From contig QQUA01000001.1 in the NCBI GenBank assembly GCA_008501825.1, positions 1 to 64,000 of the forward strand: DNA of 64,000 nt, given 5' to 3'. The first letter of the stretch is position 1; the number at the start of each line of letters is the position of its first letter. Source of the stretch: Planctomycetota bacterium (lineage in GTDB: Bacteria > Planctomycetota > UBA1135). Under the pieces are notes generated by a model that was not told where the DNA came from, did no database searches, and saw only the letters and a program-made list of their open reading frames with translations. Of this stretch, positions 17,444 through 26,228 are shown one piece after another. A program made the position numbers and the translations under genes.

Positions 17444-19183
17444 ATGAAATACGCTCTCCTTGCCGCCTTGGGCTGTGCCCTCGGCGCCACCCTGCCCCTT
17501 TCCGCACAGCAACCGACCGCCGCCGGCCAAGTTCTGGTCAAAGCTCGCACCCTATTGCAAAACGGAAAGGCGGAAGCCGCGGAAAGCTTATTGGCGGATG
17601 TCGTTCAAAAGAATCCCCAGGCCGCCCAAGCCTGGTTGCTCCTCGGCCAAAGTCGCCACCAGCAAAAAAAGTTTGACGCCGCCCTGGAAGCCAATCGCAA
17701 AGCCTTCGCCTTTTTCAGCACCCGGAATTTGGCCGCCTATAACGCCGCCTGTGCTCTTAGTCGCTTGGATCGGAAACAAGAGGCGATCGCCTGGTTGCAC
17801 CAGGCAGTCGGCGCCGGTTTCTTAAGAATGGAGGCGATGGCTCAAGATTCTGATCTGAAGAATTTGAACCAGGAGCCCGGCTTCCAGTGGTTTTTTCAAT
17901 CGCACGTTTATGACGCCGACGATTTTCAAACCTTCGTGGACGGTCCGGGAAAGTTGCATAAGGTCTTTTCCGGAGAAGCCGCCGGCGATCAATTTGGCTG
18001 GGAAGCCCGCACCATTGGAGACGTAGACGGCGACGGCGCCCTCGACTTCGTGGCTTCCGCTCCTTACAAAGCCTTGTACGGGCCGGCTTGCGGCCGGATA
18101 TACGTTTATTCCGGCAGCAGCGGCCGGCTTTTGTTTCAAAAGGATGGGGAAGCCTATGCTCAATTGGGCGTTTGCATCGCTGGGGCCGGAGACGTCAACG
18201 GCGACGGCACACCGGACGTGGTCGTAGGCGCTCCCCGGGGCGACGGTGGACCGGGAACGGCTTGGATCTATTCCGGCAAGGACGGTGAAGTCTTGTTTGA
18301 ACTTTGTCAGCAGGAGGCCGGCGACCGTCTCGGCGCCCGAGTCGCCGGAGTTGGCGACGTCAACGGCGACGGCCACTCCGAAGTTTTCATCGGCGCCCCC
18401 GGAGCCGCGCCCCAAGGCCAAGGAAAAGCCTATCTCTATTCCGGCGCCGACGGTTCCTTGCTGCACACCTTCCAAGGAGAAAAAGCTGGGGACAGTTTTG
18501 GCGGTACGGTAGCCGGCATCGTCCAAGGCGAACGTCGCTTATTAGCGGTCGGAGCCAAGGATGCCGGAGCCAACCGCGGCGGAGTGGCCACGGTTTACCG
18601 CTGGCACGAAGGAACCTGGTCACCTTTCTTTAAGGTGGAACCGGATGCAAACAGTGTGGAGTTGGCCGGCATGTTTCTTTCTTTCGTCGGCGACATCAAC
18701 GCCGACGGCCATGCCGACCTCTACGTTTCCGATTGGCAGGACCGCACTCTGGGATCCACCACCGGAAAAATCGTGGTTCATTCCGGCAAGGACGGAAAGC
18801 GCTTGCTCAGCCTGACCGGGGAACAGGCCGGAGACGGTTTCGGTATTGGCAGCGCCGAAGCCGGCGACGTGAACGGCGACGGCCACGATGATTTGGTCAT
18901 CGGTTCTTGGCGATTCCCCAACGGCGCCACCATGGGAGGCAAGGTCTACCTCTACTCCGGTAAGGACGGCAAAGAATTGGCCGCCTGGACTTGCACCATG
19001 CCTCAAGAAACCTTCGGCTTCGATGCCACCGGCATCGGCGACGTCGATGGAGATCAAATTCCGGATTTGCTGATTACCGGAGCCTACGGATTCGTCAACG
19101 GCCCTCGCGCCGGCAGGACTTACATCCTAAGTCCCGGCCGCTTAGCTTCGGACTCGGCGACCCAAGGCCAGGAACAACCGTAG
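17444..19183 (+). CDS. Secreted TPR + FG-GAP (integrin-alpha-like) propeller protein
   Basis: This is a 579-residue exported protein with signal peptide KYALLAALGCALGATLPLSAQ. Residues of about 30-140 form TPR-like helices (AWLLLGQSRHQQKKFDAALEANRKA). From about 165 to the end there are FG-GAP repeats with calcium-binding loops: DVDGDGALDFVASAP, DVNGDGTPDVVVGAP, DVNGDGHSEVFIGAP, DINADGHADLY, DVNGDGHDDLVIGS and DVDGDQIPDLLITGA. Such propellers mediate adhesion or protein binding at the cell surface. It follows a histidine kinase and response regulator by 13 bases and could be their sensor partner or regulated output; that link is inference. Confidence 0.92.
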   Translation: MKYALLAALGCALGATLPLSAQQPTAAGQVLVKARTLLQNGKAEAAESLLADVVQKNPQAAQAWLLLGQSRHQQKKFDAALEANRKAFAFFSTRNLAAYNAACALSRLDRKQEAIAWLHQAVGAGFLRMEAMAQDSDLKNLNQEPGFQWFFQSHVYDADDFQTFVDGPGKLHKVFSGEAAGDQFGWEARTIGDVDGDGALDFVASAPYKALYGPACGRIYVYSGSSGRLLFQKDGEAYAQLGVCIAGAGDVNGDGTPDVVVGAPRGDGGPGTAWIYSGKDGEVLFELCQQEAGDRLGARVAGVGDVNGDGHSEVFIGAPGAAPQGQGKAYLYSGADGSLLHTFQGEKAGDSFGGTVAGIVQGERRLLAVGAKDAGANRGGVATVYRWHEGTWSPFFKVEPDANSVELAGMFLSFVGDINADGHADLYVSDWQDRTLGSTTGKIVVHSGKDGKRLLSLTGEQAGDGFGIGSAEAGDVNGDGHDDLVIGSWRFPNGATMGGKVYLYSGKDGKELAAWTCTMPQETFGFDATGIGDVDGDQIPDLLITGAYGFVNGPRAGRTYILSPGRLASDSATQGQEQP

Positions 19184-19194
19184 CCTTCTCAAGA

Positions 19195-19818
19195 TCACCG
19201 ATAAGGGGCGTAGTTGTAATACTTCGGTCGCGTATCGATCCGAAGGTGCAGCCAGAACACGCCGGCGCCGGAAGTGCTCCACCAAAGGGGTTCTTGGCCG
19301 ATCCGAGCTTGAAGAGCTTCCGCGGCAACTTGCCAAAAGCGGTCGATTTGAGCTTCGGGAGCCAGTCGCAGAAAGCTGATCAAGTGCGGATAGCCGGGTC
19401 CCTGCGCTTGCGGGCACGGGGCCAACAAATAGGCGTCTTGGCCCAGATTCGGAAAGGCAACCACTTGCTGATCCTCGGGCTTGGCGGCTTGAAAATAGGA
19501 CTCGAAATATTCCGGTTCGGCTTCGACTCCGTCCAATAGCGGAGCGTGAATGACGACGAACTCAAATGCCTGATCCAAGGTGTCCGAGCTTACCGGAGGA
19601 ACCTCCCAAAAAATGGCGGGAAAGGGCAAGGCCGCCAGGCTGTCACACCAAAAGCGGCGAAAAGCCGGGCTTTGCAAGAACAGCTCGATGGCTTCGCCGT
19701 AAGAAACGGCCCGGTCTTGTTGATAAAGGTGGAACTGATTGCCCTGGTAGCCACGAAGAGCCTGTTTTCTCAAACTCCAACCCGTTTCCAGGTGGCGGCG
19801 TTTCATTTCCGGGTTCAC
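19195..19818 (-). CDS. DUF6940-like protein of unknown function
   Basis: The 207-residue protein has no signal peptide. Motifs are HLYQQDRAVSYGEAIELF near the start, FWCDSLAALPFPAIFWEVPPV in the middle, and a C-terminal GAGVFWLHLRIDTRPKYYNY. From memory of the family this combination resembles DUF6940, whose function is unknown. The GTG start overlaps the stop of the upstream sigma-factor gene (GTGA), so it is the last member of the sigma-kinase-sigma operon. An ATG four codons in is possible. Confidence 0.7.
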   Translation of the reverse strand: MNPEMKRRHLETGWSLRKQALRGYQGNQFHLYQQDRAVSYGEAIELFLQSPAFRRFWCDSLAALPFPAIFWEVPPVSSDTLDQAFEFVVIHAPLLDGVEAEPEYFESYFQAAKPEDQQVVAFPNLGQDAYLLAPCPQAQGPGYPHLISFLRLAPEAQIDRFWQVAAEALQARIGQEPLWWSTSGAGVFWLHLRIDTRPKYYNYAPYR

Positions 19819-20537
19819 CGCCTTCCTTCGGTTCCCAAACTCCGGAGCCTTTGAATGCCCGACCGCCGAAAGGCTTTGACCTGACTCTTGCTCAAGTGCA
19901 GCAGCTCAGCGATGGTTTGCAATCTCTCTCCCCGGAAATAGAGGCTGAGGACCTCCGCCTCCCGGTCCGGCAATTTGGTTAACAGCAAAAGGAAGCGATC
20001 CTTGGTTTCCCGATCGGCCAGGCTCTCCCAAGGTTTGAAATGATTCGTTTCCAGTAGTTCCGCCTGGCTGATCGGCTTCCGAAGATCTTCTCTCCTTCTT
20101 TCCGCCCGATACCGGCGGGCTTTGTCGATGACTTTCCAGCGGATCCTTTGAGAAAGTAAGGCAATGAACTCTTTTTGGGAAGTAAAGCGTAAATCTGCCA
20201 ATTCCTTCCACATGTCGATCACCACCGATTGGGCGATGTCAGCGGTGTCGTGCAAGTGATGCAGGCCGGCACCGACTTTCCCGGTGGCCAAGTGCATCAT
20301 TTGGCGATGGAAATAGGCCAAAAACTCTTCTTGCAGATCGGGATCTTCCTTGGCTAACCCGTGAATCGTGCGAAGGACTTCATCTTCAATCGGCAAGCTC
20401 CTCTTTCGAGGCTGGGGCCAGGCTTGCTTTTCAATCACTCGATTTAAAGCTCGCCGGCTGTGAACGCCGAGTTGGCTTTCCGCAAATCCCAAAGCGTATT
20501 GCTTGGTCGCTCCAAGAGAGATTTTATCCAAGGTCAA
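19815..20537 (-). CDS. ECF-like sigma-70 family sigma factor (kinase-linked)
   Basis: The 240-residue protein shows sigma region 2 (FIALLSQRIRWKVIDKARRYRAERRREDL) and region 4 (LPDREAEVLSLYFRGERL, with HTH helix IAELLHLSKSQVKAFRRSGI). About 70 residues precede region 2. No anti-sigma gene is adjacent. Instead the start codon (TTG) overlaps the stop of a membrane Ser/Thr kinase (TTGA). ECF sigma factors linked to Ser/Thr kinases rather than anti-sigma factors are known in Planctomycetota, and the expected mode of control is phosphorylation. Its own stop overlaps the DUF6940-like gene. Confidence 0.87.
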   Translation of the reverse strand: MTLDKISLGATKQYALGFAESQLGVHSRRALNRVIEKQAWPQPRKRSLPIEDEVLRTIHGLAKEDPDLQEEFLAYFHRQMMHLATGKVGAGLHHLHDTADIAQSVVIDMWKELADLRFTSQKEFIALLSQRIRWKVIDKARRYRAERRREDLRKPISQAELLETNHFKPWESLADRETKDRFLLLLTKLPDREAEVLSLYFRGERLQTIAELLHLSKSQVKAFRRSGIQRLRSLGTEGRR

Positions 20538-23083
20538 TCCTTTCGCGCGATTTCAATCGCCTCATGGCAGGCTTGGAGGCGGCGTTTCGCCCGGATGGTT
20601 CGGTCATCTTCGGCACCATGGCATTTTTCCAATATTTCCGCGTTTCGTTGAAAATGAGGAACGGCATCCTGGTACTTGCCGGCGCCGAAGAGGCAGTCGG
20701 CCAGGAAATAGTGGGCGGCACCGATATTGGAATGATTCTCCGGGTACAAGCGGCCGGCAGAATCCAGCACGCGGCGGAAACGAAGTTCCGCTTCCGCGTG
20801 ATCTCCCAGGTGCAGCAAGGAGATGCCGGCATAGAGCTGGACCATTTCCTCAATGGCTTCCAAACCCGGTCGGCCCTCGCACTTTTTGATCAATTCGGTA
20901 CATTGTTCCAGGCAATCTTGATATTTCCCTTCCTGCAACAGAAGCTGGCACAACTTAGATTCGGCCTGCAAGCTTTTTCGAGCAAAGGGCGGATAATGTT
21001 CCTTTCCGATCTGGACGGCTTCCCTAAGGGCCACTCCGGCGTTGGCAAACTTGCCGGCTTTCATCTCCAAATCGGCAAGCAACATCAACTGAGTCATCAA
21101 TTCCTTGACGTCTGCGCCCGGACCGGCACGCCGCTTTGCAACCAGATCCTGGCACTCCTCTCTGGCTTCCTGATTTCGCCGCAGGCCGATCAATGCATTC
21201 ACCAGGCTTCCTCTGGCTAAAAGAAGCTCCCGGATCTGGTCAGGGTGATTCTCCTTAAGGTCTCGGATGACTTGCCGAATTAAAATTTCTGCTTCGGCCA
21301 ACTTTCCCTTTTGGACCAACAAATCACCCAGAGATCGACGATACCCGGTGGTGGCCGGGTTTTCTTCTTTCTCCGCCAGCTCGATAGCCCGGCGATAGTT
21401 TTGCTCCGCCTGATCCAGCATGCTGAAGTCGTAGTAAATTTCCGCTAATTGGAAATAGGCGATATCGTCCACCGCACCCCAGTCGCCGGGATTTTCTTGG
21501 TAGAAGGAAACCGCCTGCTCCAGGGCCTGCCGGCTGTCTTCCAGGCTGCCGATTTCCCGGAAAAACCAACCCAATTTGACTAGGGCATTGGCTTCATGGC
21601 TGTCCAGTTGGCCCATTTCGGCGAAAAACGGTTCCAGGTCACCATCGAAGATCTCGTCGCCGGAAACGGAGTTGCGCCTTTCCCAATCGGAAAGACTTTG
21701 CGCCAAGAAATAAAGAATTTGCACTCCGGCTTCCGCTTCCTCGATAGCCTGTCGAGCGTTCTCCTGAGCCAGGACTTTTTGTTCCTCCGCCCGGGCTCGC
21801 TCCTCCTTCACCCGCTTTTGCTCCGCGGTCACTTGGGTGAGGGCAAGTTCGGTTTCTTCTTTCTCCTGCAGAACGAACAGCAAAAGAGTCAAACTGACCA
21901 TCAAGCCAACCACTCCGGCGGCCATGATTCCGGAAGCGAAGGGGTGACGCTTGATCCACAACAAGCCAAGGCGGCGCAAGCTTGGCAATCTTGCCTGGAT
22001 CGGCTCGTGGTTCAAATAGCGCTGGAGATCCTTCCGAAAAGCATCCATGGACGGATATCGATCCTCGGGCTTGGCCTCCAAAGCCCGTTGGCAAATCGCC
22101 GCCAACTCCCATGGTATTTCCGGCTCGATGCGTCTCGGATCCGGGGGCGTAAAGGTTTGCAAAGCCTGGCGCAGGCTTTCCCGATCTCGGCCGCGAAACG
22201 GTCGGCGAAAAGAAAGCATCTCGAATAAAATGACACCGAGAGAAAATACGTCGGAGCGCTCGTCCGGGGGAAGTTCCCTTCCCTTCAAGGCTTGTTCCGG
22301 GCTCATGTAATTCGGCGTGCCGCCGGCGAAGCCCAAGTCCGGCCCGAGACTGCTTTGCGGAAGGGCCAAACCGAAATCGATCACTTTGATGTGGCCGCTG
22401 GCAGTCAGGAGAACGTTGTTGGGTTTGAGATCGGAGTGAACCAAACCGTGCTGATGGACGGCCCCTAGAGCTTCGCAGATTTCCACCACCAAGCGACAAA
22501 CCTGATCGAAGTAGCCCGGCGAATAACTTCCGTCCCCCTGGCTCTTGAAAATCCAATCGGCCAAAGAGCTGGCTCCGTCCACCAGTTCCTCGGCAATGAA
22601 AAAGATACCGTCGTCTTCCCCGGCCTCGATCAGAGTGACCAAGTTGGGGTGCGAGATTTTGGCGATGCTTTTGGATTCAAGATGAAAGCGATGGAGGAAG
22701 TCTTTCCTCAAGCAAAGCCAGGGGTGCAGAATCTTGAGAGCCACCCGCCGGCCCATGGATAGTTGCTCCGCTTCCCAGACCGCTCCCATCGAACCCTGGG
22801 CCAAAAAGCGCACCAAACGGTAACCGCCGATGACCTGCCCGGGGCCGATGCTTTCCCGCTTCCCGTAAAAAACACCACGCAAGTACAAGAATTTTTGAAT
22901 TTTTTCCTGCACCCGCTCCCGGATATTTACGGGGGTGCTCCCCAAAAAAGCGGCGACCACCGATTCCTGGGTCCAATCGGGATTACTTTCCACAAACTCG
23001 CGAAACCACTGTTCCGCGAGATCGCTTTCCGAATCTTGTCCGATTGGGCCCATAAGGGTCCATGCTACCGAATTGATCTGCAC
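20534..23083 (-). CDS. Transmembrane Ser/Thr protein kinase with TPR sensor, non-RD type
   Basis: The 849-residue protein has a kinase domain at about residues 87-350. The glycine-rich loop is LAQGSMGAVWEA, the lysine VALKIL, and the metal-binding motif DFGLA. The catalytic loop is HSDLKPNN, so the usual HRD Arg is Ser (non-RD). A membrane helix (SGIMAAGVVGLMVSLTLLLFVL) lies near 383-405, then a charged coiled coil (410-460), then TPR-type repeats to the end. The GTG start lies 19 bases after the stop of the sigma factor at 23103-23801, and its stop overlaps the sigma factor at 19815-20537. It is flanked by two sigma factors in one operon. Confidence 0.92.
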   Translation of the reverse strand: MQINSVAWTLMGPIGQDSESDLAEQWFREFVESNPDWTQESVVAAFLGSTPVNIRERVQEKIQKFLYLRGVFYGKRESIGPGQVIGGYRLVRFLAQGSMGAVWEAEQLSMGRRVALKILHPWLCLRKDFLHRFHLESKSIAKISHPNLVTLIEAGEDDGIFFIAEELVDGASSLADWIFKSQGDGSYSPGYFDQVCRLVVEICEALGAVHQHGLVHSDLKPNNVLLTASGHIKVIDFGLALPQSSLGPDLGFAGGTPNYMSPEQALKGRELPPDERSDVFSLGVILFEMLSFRRPFRGRDRESLRQALQTFTPPDPRRIEPEIPWELAAICQRALEAKPEDRYPSMDAFRKDLQRYLNHEPIQARLPSLRRLGLLWIKRHPFASGIMAAGVVGLMVSLTLLLFVLQEKEETELALTQVTAEQKRVKEERARAEEQKVLAQENARQAIEEAEAGVQILYFLAQSLSDWERRNSVSGDEIFDGDLEPFFAEMGQLDSHEANALVKLGWFFREIGSLEDSRQALEQAVSFYQENPGDWGAVDDIAYFQLAEIYYDFSMLDQAEQNYRRAIELAEKEENPATTGYRRSLGDLLVQKGKLAEAEILIRQVIRDLKENHPDQIRELLLARGSLVNALIGLRRNQEAREECQDLVAKRRAGPGADVKELMTQLMLLADLEMKAGKFANAGVALREAVQIGKEHYPPFARKSLQAESKLCQLLLQEGKYQDCLEQCTELIKKCEGRPGLEAIEEMVQLYAGISLLHLGDHAEAELRFRRVLDSAGRLYPENHSNIGAAHYFLADCLFGAGKYQDAVPHFQRNAEILEKCHGAEDDRTIRAKRRLQACHEAIEIARKD

Positions 23084-23102
23084 CGACCAAACAGGCTCGG
23101 AA

Positions 23103-23801
23103 CTAGGGATTCAAGCGCCTCATGGCCCTCCGAAGGGCCTTGGAAAGCTCATCCATCGGAATTCCGGTATCCCGGCTCATTTCCTGGTAGGACTTGCCTT
23201 GAAGCTGGAAGCGGAGCAGTTTTCGGTCCATTTCAGGGAGTTCAGCCAAACGCGCCGCAAGCCAACTCTTCTCTTCCCTGGTGACCAGATCCGACAGTGG
23301 ATTGGCCACCTTCGGATCGCCGAAAACCATTCCATCTTCAAGAGTTGTGCGAAGATCCTCGCGGCCACCCACTCGCCGGAAATTGCGCACCTTGTCGGCA
23401 AGCTTCCAGCGCAGCCGGCGGCTCAAAAAGGACAAAAAGGAGCTTCGATCACGGAATTCAAATTCGGCCAAGCGCGGCAGAAGATCCTCCCACATGGATT
23501 GGGCCAGATCGCCGGAATCCCACAATCGGCGCATGGCCGGAGAAAGTCGCCGGCGGCCCATGGCCAAGGTCGGGGCCACGAAATACTGGACGAATTCCGC
23601 CTTGACCGGCGGCGAATCGGACATCCGCGAATGTACCGTCGCCAAAACCGCATCCTCTATTTCCCTTCCGTTCCAGATCCAATCCCAATAGGAAGCTTGT
23701 GCGGACGGATGGCGAAGGCATTCATAGCAGGACGGGCCCAAATTTTTCGCAGCCCATTCCAGTCCCGATCGGATCAGCCGCTCTCTATCACTCTGCTCCA
23801 C
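23103..23801 (-). CDS. ECF-like sigma-70 family sigma factor, first gene of the kinase operon
   Basis: The 232-residue protein has region 2 features (FLSFLSRRLRWKLADKVRNFRR) and a C-terminal region 4 (LAELPEMDRKLLRFQLQGKS, helix MSRDTGIPMDELSKALRRAM). It is only distantly similar to the sigma factor at 19815-20537, so the two are not a recent duplication. The ORF starts with GTG at 23801, inside a 14-base tandem repeat (23788-23815) that offers a second GTG in a different frame. There is no anti-sigma gene. The kinase gene begins 19 bases downstream. Confidence 0.85.
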   Translation of the reverse strand: MEQSDRERLIRSGLEWAAKNLGPSCYECLRHPSAQASYWDWIWNGREIEDAVLATVHSRMSDSPPVKAEFVQYFVAPTLAMGRRRLSPAMRRLWDSGDLAQSMWEDLLPRLAEFEFRDRSSFLSFLSRRLRWKLADKVRNFRRVGGREDLRTTLEDGMVFGDPKVANPLSDLVTREEKSWLAARLAELPEMDRKLLRFQLQGKSYQEMSRDTGIPMDELSKALRRAMRRLNP

Positions 23802-23815
23802 TCACTCTGCTCCAC
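23788..23815. repeat. Perfect 14-base tandem repeat spanning a start codon
   Basis: TCACTCTGCTCCAC occurs twice head to tail (23788-23801 and 23802-23815). On the minus strand each copy starts with GTG. The inner GTG is in frame with the sigma factor and the outer one is not, because 14 is not a multiple of three. Confidence 0.9.
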
Positions 23816-23836
23816 TCCCAATCGCCAATGATTGCT

Positions 23837-23850
23837 GCACCGTTTGGTGC
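23837..23850. promoter_or_regulatory. Short inverted repeat in the divergent sigma/kinase control region
   Basis: GCACC-GTTT-GGTGC is a 5-base inverted repeat lying between the operon starting at 23801 and the divergent kinase starting at about 24010. It could be an operator half-site pair or a weak hairpin. No clear -35/-10 pair was found in the roughly 200-base region. Confidence 0.3.
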
Positions 23851-24009
23851 TCAAATCGAATGAACCGTCCTTGGAAAAGAATAGGCTTTACCCAGGGAAT
23901 CAGCAAACCATCCAAGGAGATCGCCCCAAAATCAAATACCCTGAAATGGACCGCTCATGCCTTGGCTATCCCTTCTCAAGGCAGTCCGCCTCGCGGATGC
24001 ACCTCCAAC

Positions 24010-26202
24010 ATGATGATGCCTCACCAACCCATGACCGCCGAACAGGCTTTTCACCAATATTTGGAACTCCATCGCCGTGACCCCCATCATGGGACAAGCG
24101 ATTTTCTGTCCCAATTCCCGACAATCGTTCAAGCAAAAACCAAAAGGATGATTGCGGACTATCATGAATTCCTAGAAATATTCGAAACTAATCCTTCCAG
24201 TTATTTGGGACAGCAAATCGCCGGGTATTCCATTGTTCGCTTCTTGGGAAAAGGCGGGATGGGCAGCGTTTGGATCGGAGAATCCTGCTCTGAACAAGTG
24301 GCGATCAAGATTCTTCACCCGCATCTGAGCTTGAAACCGAAATTGGTGCGGCGCTTTCATCGGGAGGGAAACGTCGGCACCCGGCTGAATCACCCCAAAA
24401 TCGCTCGAACGCTCGCCATCGGAGTTGAAAATGGCACTCACTATTTGATTCAAGAACTCGTTCGAGGCATGAGCCTGGAATCTTGGCTCCTCGAATGGAA
24501 GCAAAAGAATTTTCTTTCGAAAGATTATTTCCGCAAGGCCGCTGACATCTTCCATCAAGTGGCGGAAGGGTTGTGGGAGGCCCATCAAAACAGGGTGGTT
24601 CATCGAGACCTCAAACCCGGAAATATCCTCATAACTCCGGCTCAGGAAGTCAAAATCGTGGATTTCGGCTTGGCCTGGCTGGATGAGAATTCAGCCTTAA
24701 CCGGTACGGAAGAAAGGCTGGGCACTCCCTTTTATATGAGCCCCGAGCAAGTTCGAAGAGAACGGGTCACCGATCACCGGACGGACATTTTCTCCTTCGG
24801 CTCCACGTTATACGAGGCCATCACCTTGCAAAAACCGTTTCGGGGCCGAAATCCAGAGGAAGTCACTTTCGCAATCCAAGAATTCGATCCGGTCGCCCCC
24901 AGACGCTTGCAGAACGTCCCGCGAGAGCTGGAAATCCTGTGCCAAAAAGCGCTCGAAAAAAGGCCTGAGCATCGCTTCCAAAGCATGGGGGATTTGGTCA
25001 CGGAGTTGAATCATTTTCTCCATGGCCGACCCATTCAAACTCGCCGCCAAGGTCGATTTCGTGCATGGACCAGAAAAGTGAAGCGGCGCCCCTGGACCAG
25101 TTCTATTTCCGCATCAGGAGTTCTCATTCTGCTCTCCTTCCTCTGGTCATATTTCAGCATAAGAGAGGAACGCAACACAGCCCAAGTCGCTGAAACCAAA
25201 GCCAAACAGGAAGCCTCCGCGTTGGAGGGGGTCGTTTCCGGGGTACTGGAGTTCTTTGAAATCGCGAAGCCGACGGAAAACATCCAAACTCGATTCGACC
25301 CGGAACACTTCTTGAACTACGCGTATTCCTCCATCAGCCAAGAACTGCATTCCCGGCCCAAACAGCGGACCCGATTTTTGGCCATCCTTGCCAGGCTGTT
25401 CTTGGAACACGGCTATTACCACCGTTCCGCGGAAATTTTCAACGAAGCTCTAGAAAAGTTGGATGGATCGGAGCAGGAGTCCGGCGATGAGCAGTTTCGC
25501 ATCCTCATGGATGCCGTCCTCGCCTCTTCGCTCTCAGGAGATCCGGCCAACTCCACTCGTTTCATGGAAATGGCAAAAAAGCCCGGAGTGCAACCTTTCG
25601 AAGCTTCTTGGCATCATCTTCTTTATCGTGAACACGTGGCGGTCCAAGCCTTGAATCGGGGCAATCTGAACCAAGCGGAAGATCTCTTCACGGCCCTTTT
25701 GGCTGAAACGGTGGACGACCCAAGCATCAAACCGGTCTTTACTCTTGGAATCCGCGGCAATCTAGCCAAAATCGCATTCGAGCGCCAAGATTATCCCCGT
25801 GCTGAAGAGGAATGGCGAAGATTGTTGGAAACGGCCGAGACGGAAGTCGGCCCGGACCATTCCCTTTGCCTGACCTTCGAATTCAACCTTGCCATGGCCC
25901 TTCGCCATCAAGGAAAACTTGACCAACTCGTTGAAACCTTGATCTCCAATTGGAATGGGCATCAAAGAGTCTATGGGGCATCCTCTCCCTTTACTTTGCA
26001 AGTGGCTTACTACACCGCCAAAGCTCATCTCGAACTAGGAGATGTAGAGCAGGGAATCAAATGGTTGAACCGGGTGCTTGCCGACAGCCGAAACGCCACC
26101 GCCAGCTCGGTCGTCACCATCGCGTCCGACGCAGAGTCGATTTTGAAGACGCTCGATCTTATACGGGAAGGGGTCGAAATCAGCGACGCTCCCAAGGATT
26201 AA
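24010..26202 (+). CDS. Transmembrane Ser/Thr protein kinase with TPR region (divergent partner)
   Basis: From the ATG at 24010 the protein has 730 residues. An in-frame ATG at 23860 would add 50 residues without domain character. The kinase domain spans about 72-345 with LGKGGMGSVWIG, VAIKIL, an intact HRDLKPGNIL loop and VDFGLAW. A membrane segment (SSISASGVLILLSFLWSYFSI) lies near 363-385. The rest is helical with TPR-like units (AEDLFTALLAE, RQDYPRAEEEWRRLLETAE). It is transcribed divergently from the sigma-kinase-sigma operon across a 200-base shared control region. Unlike the kinase at 20534-23083 it keeps the HRD Arg, so it may act as the activating kinase. Confidence 0.9.
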   Translation: MMMPHQPMTAEQAFHQYLELHRRDPHHGTSDFLSQFPTIVQAKTKRMIADYHEFLEIFETNPSSYLGQQIAGYSIVRFLGKGGMGSVWIGESCSEQVAIKILHPHLSLKPKLVRRFHREGNVGTRLNHPKIARTLAIGVENGTHYLIQELVRGMSLESWLLEWKQKNFLSKDYFRKAADIFHQVAEGLWEAHQNRVVHRDLKPGNILITPAQEVKIVDFGLAWLDENSALTGTEERLGTPFYMSPEQVRRERVTDHRTDIFSFGSTLYEAITLQKPFRGRNPEEVTFAIQEFDPVAPRRLQNVPRELEILCQKALEKRPEHRFQSMGDLVTELNHFLHGRPIQTRRQGRFRAWTRKVKRRPWTSSISASGVLILLSFLWSYFSIREERNTAQVAETKAKQEASALEGVVSGVLEFFEIAKPTENIQTRFDPEHFLNYAYSSISQELHSRPKQRTRFLAILARLFLEHGYYHRSAEIFNEALEKLDGSEQESGDEQFRILMDAVLASSLSGDPANSTRFMEMAKKPGVQPFEASWHHLLYREHVAVQALNRGNLNQAEDLFTALLAETVDDPSIKPVFTLGIRGNLAKIAFERQDYPRAEEEWRRLLETAETEVGPDHSLCLTFEFNLAMALRHQGKLDQLVETLISNWNGHQRVYGASSPFTLQVAYYTAKAHLELGDVEQGIKWLNRVLADSRNATASSVVTIASDAESILKTLDLIREGVEISDAPKD

Positions 26203-26228
26203 GGAGCGCCGCCGTTCCGGACTTCGTG

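Noticed and set aside
16330-17550. Minus-strand open frame (406 codons) over the histidine kinase and regulator
   Set aside because: The plus strand encodes a complete two-component pair with all catalytic motifs; the opposing frame shows none.
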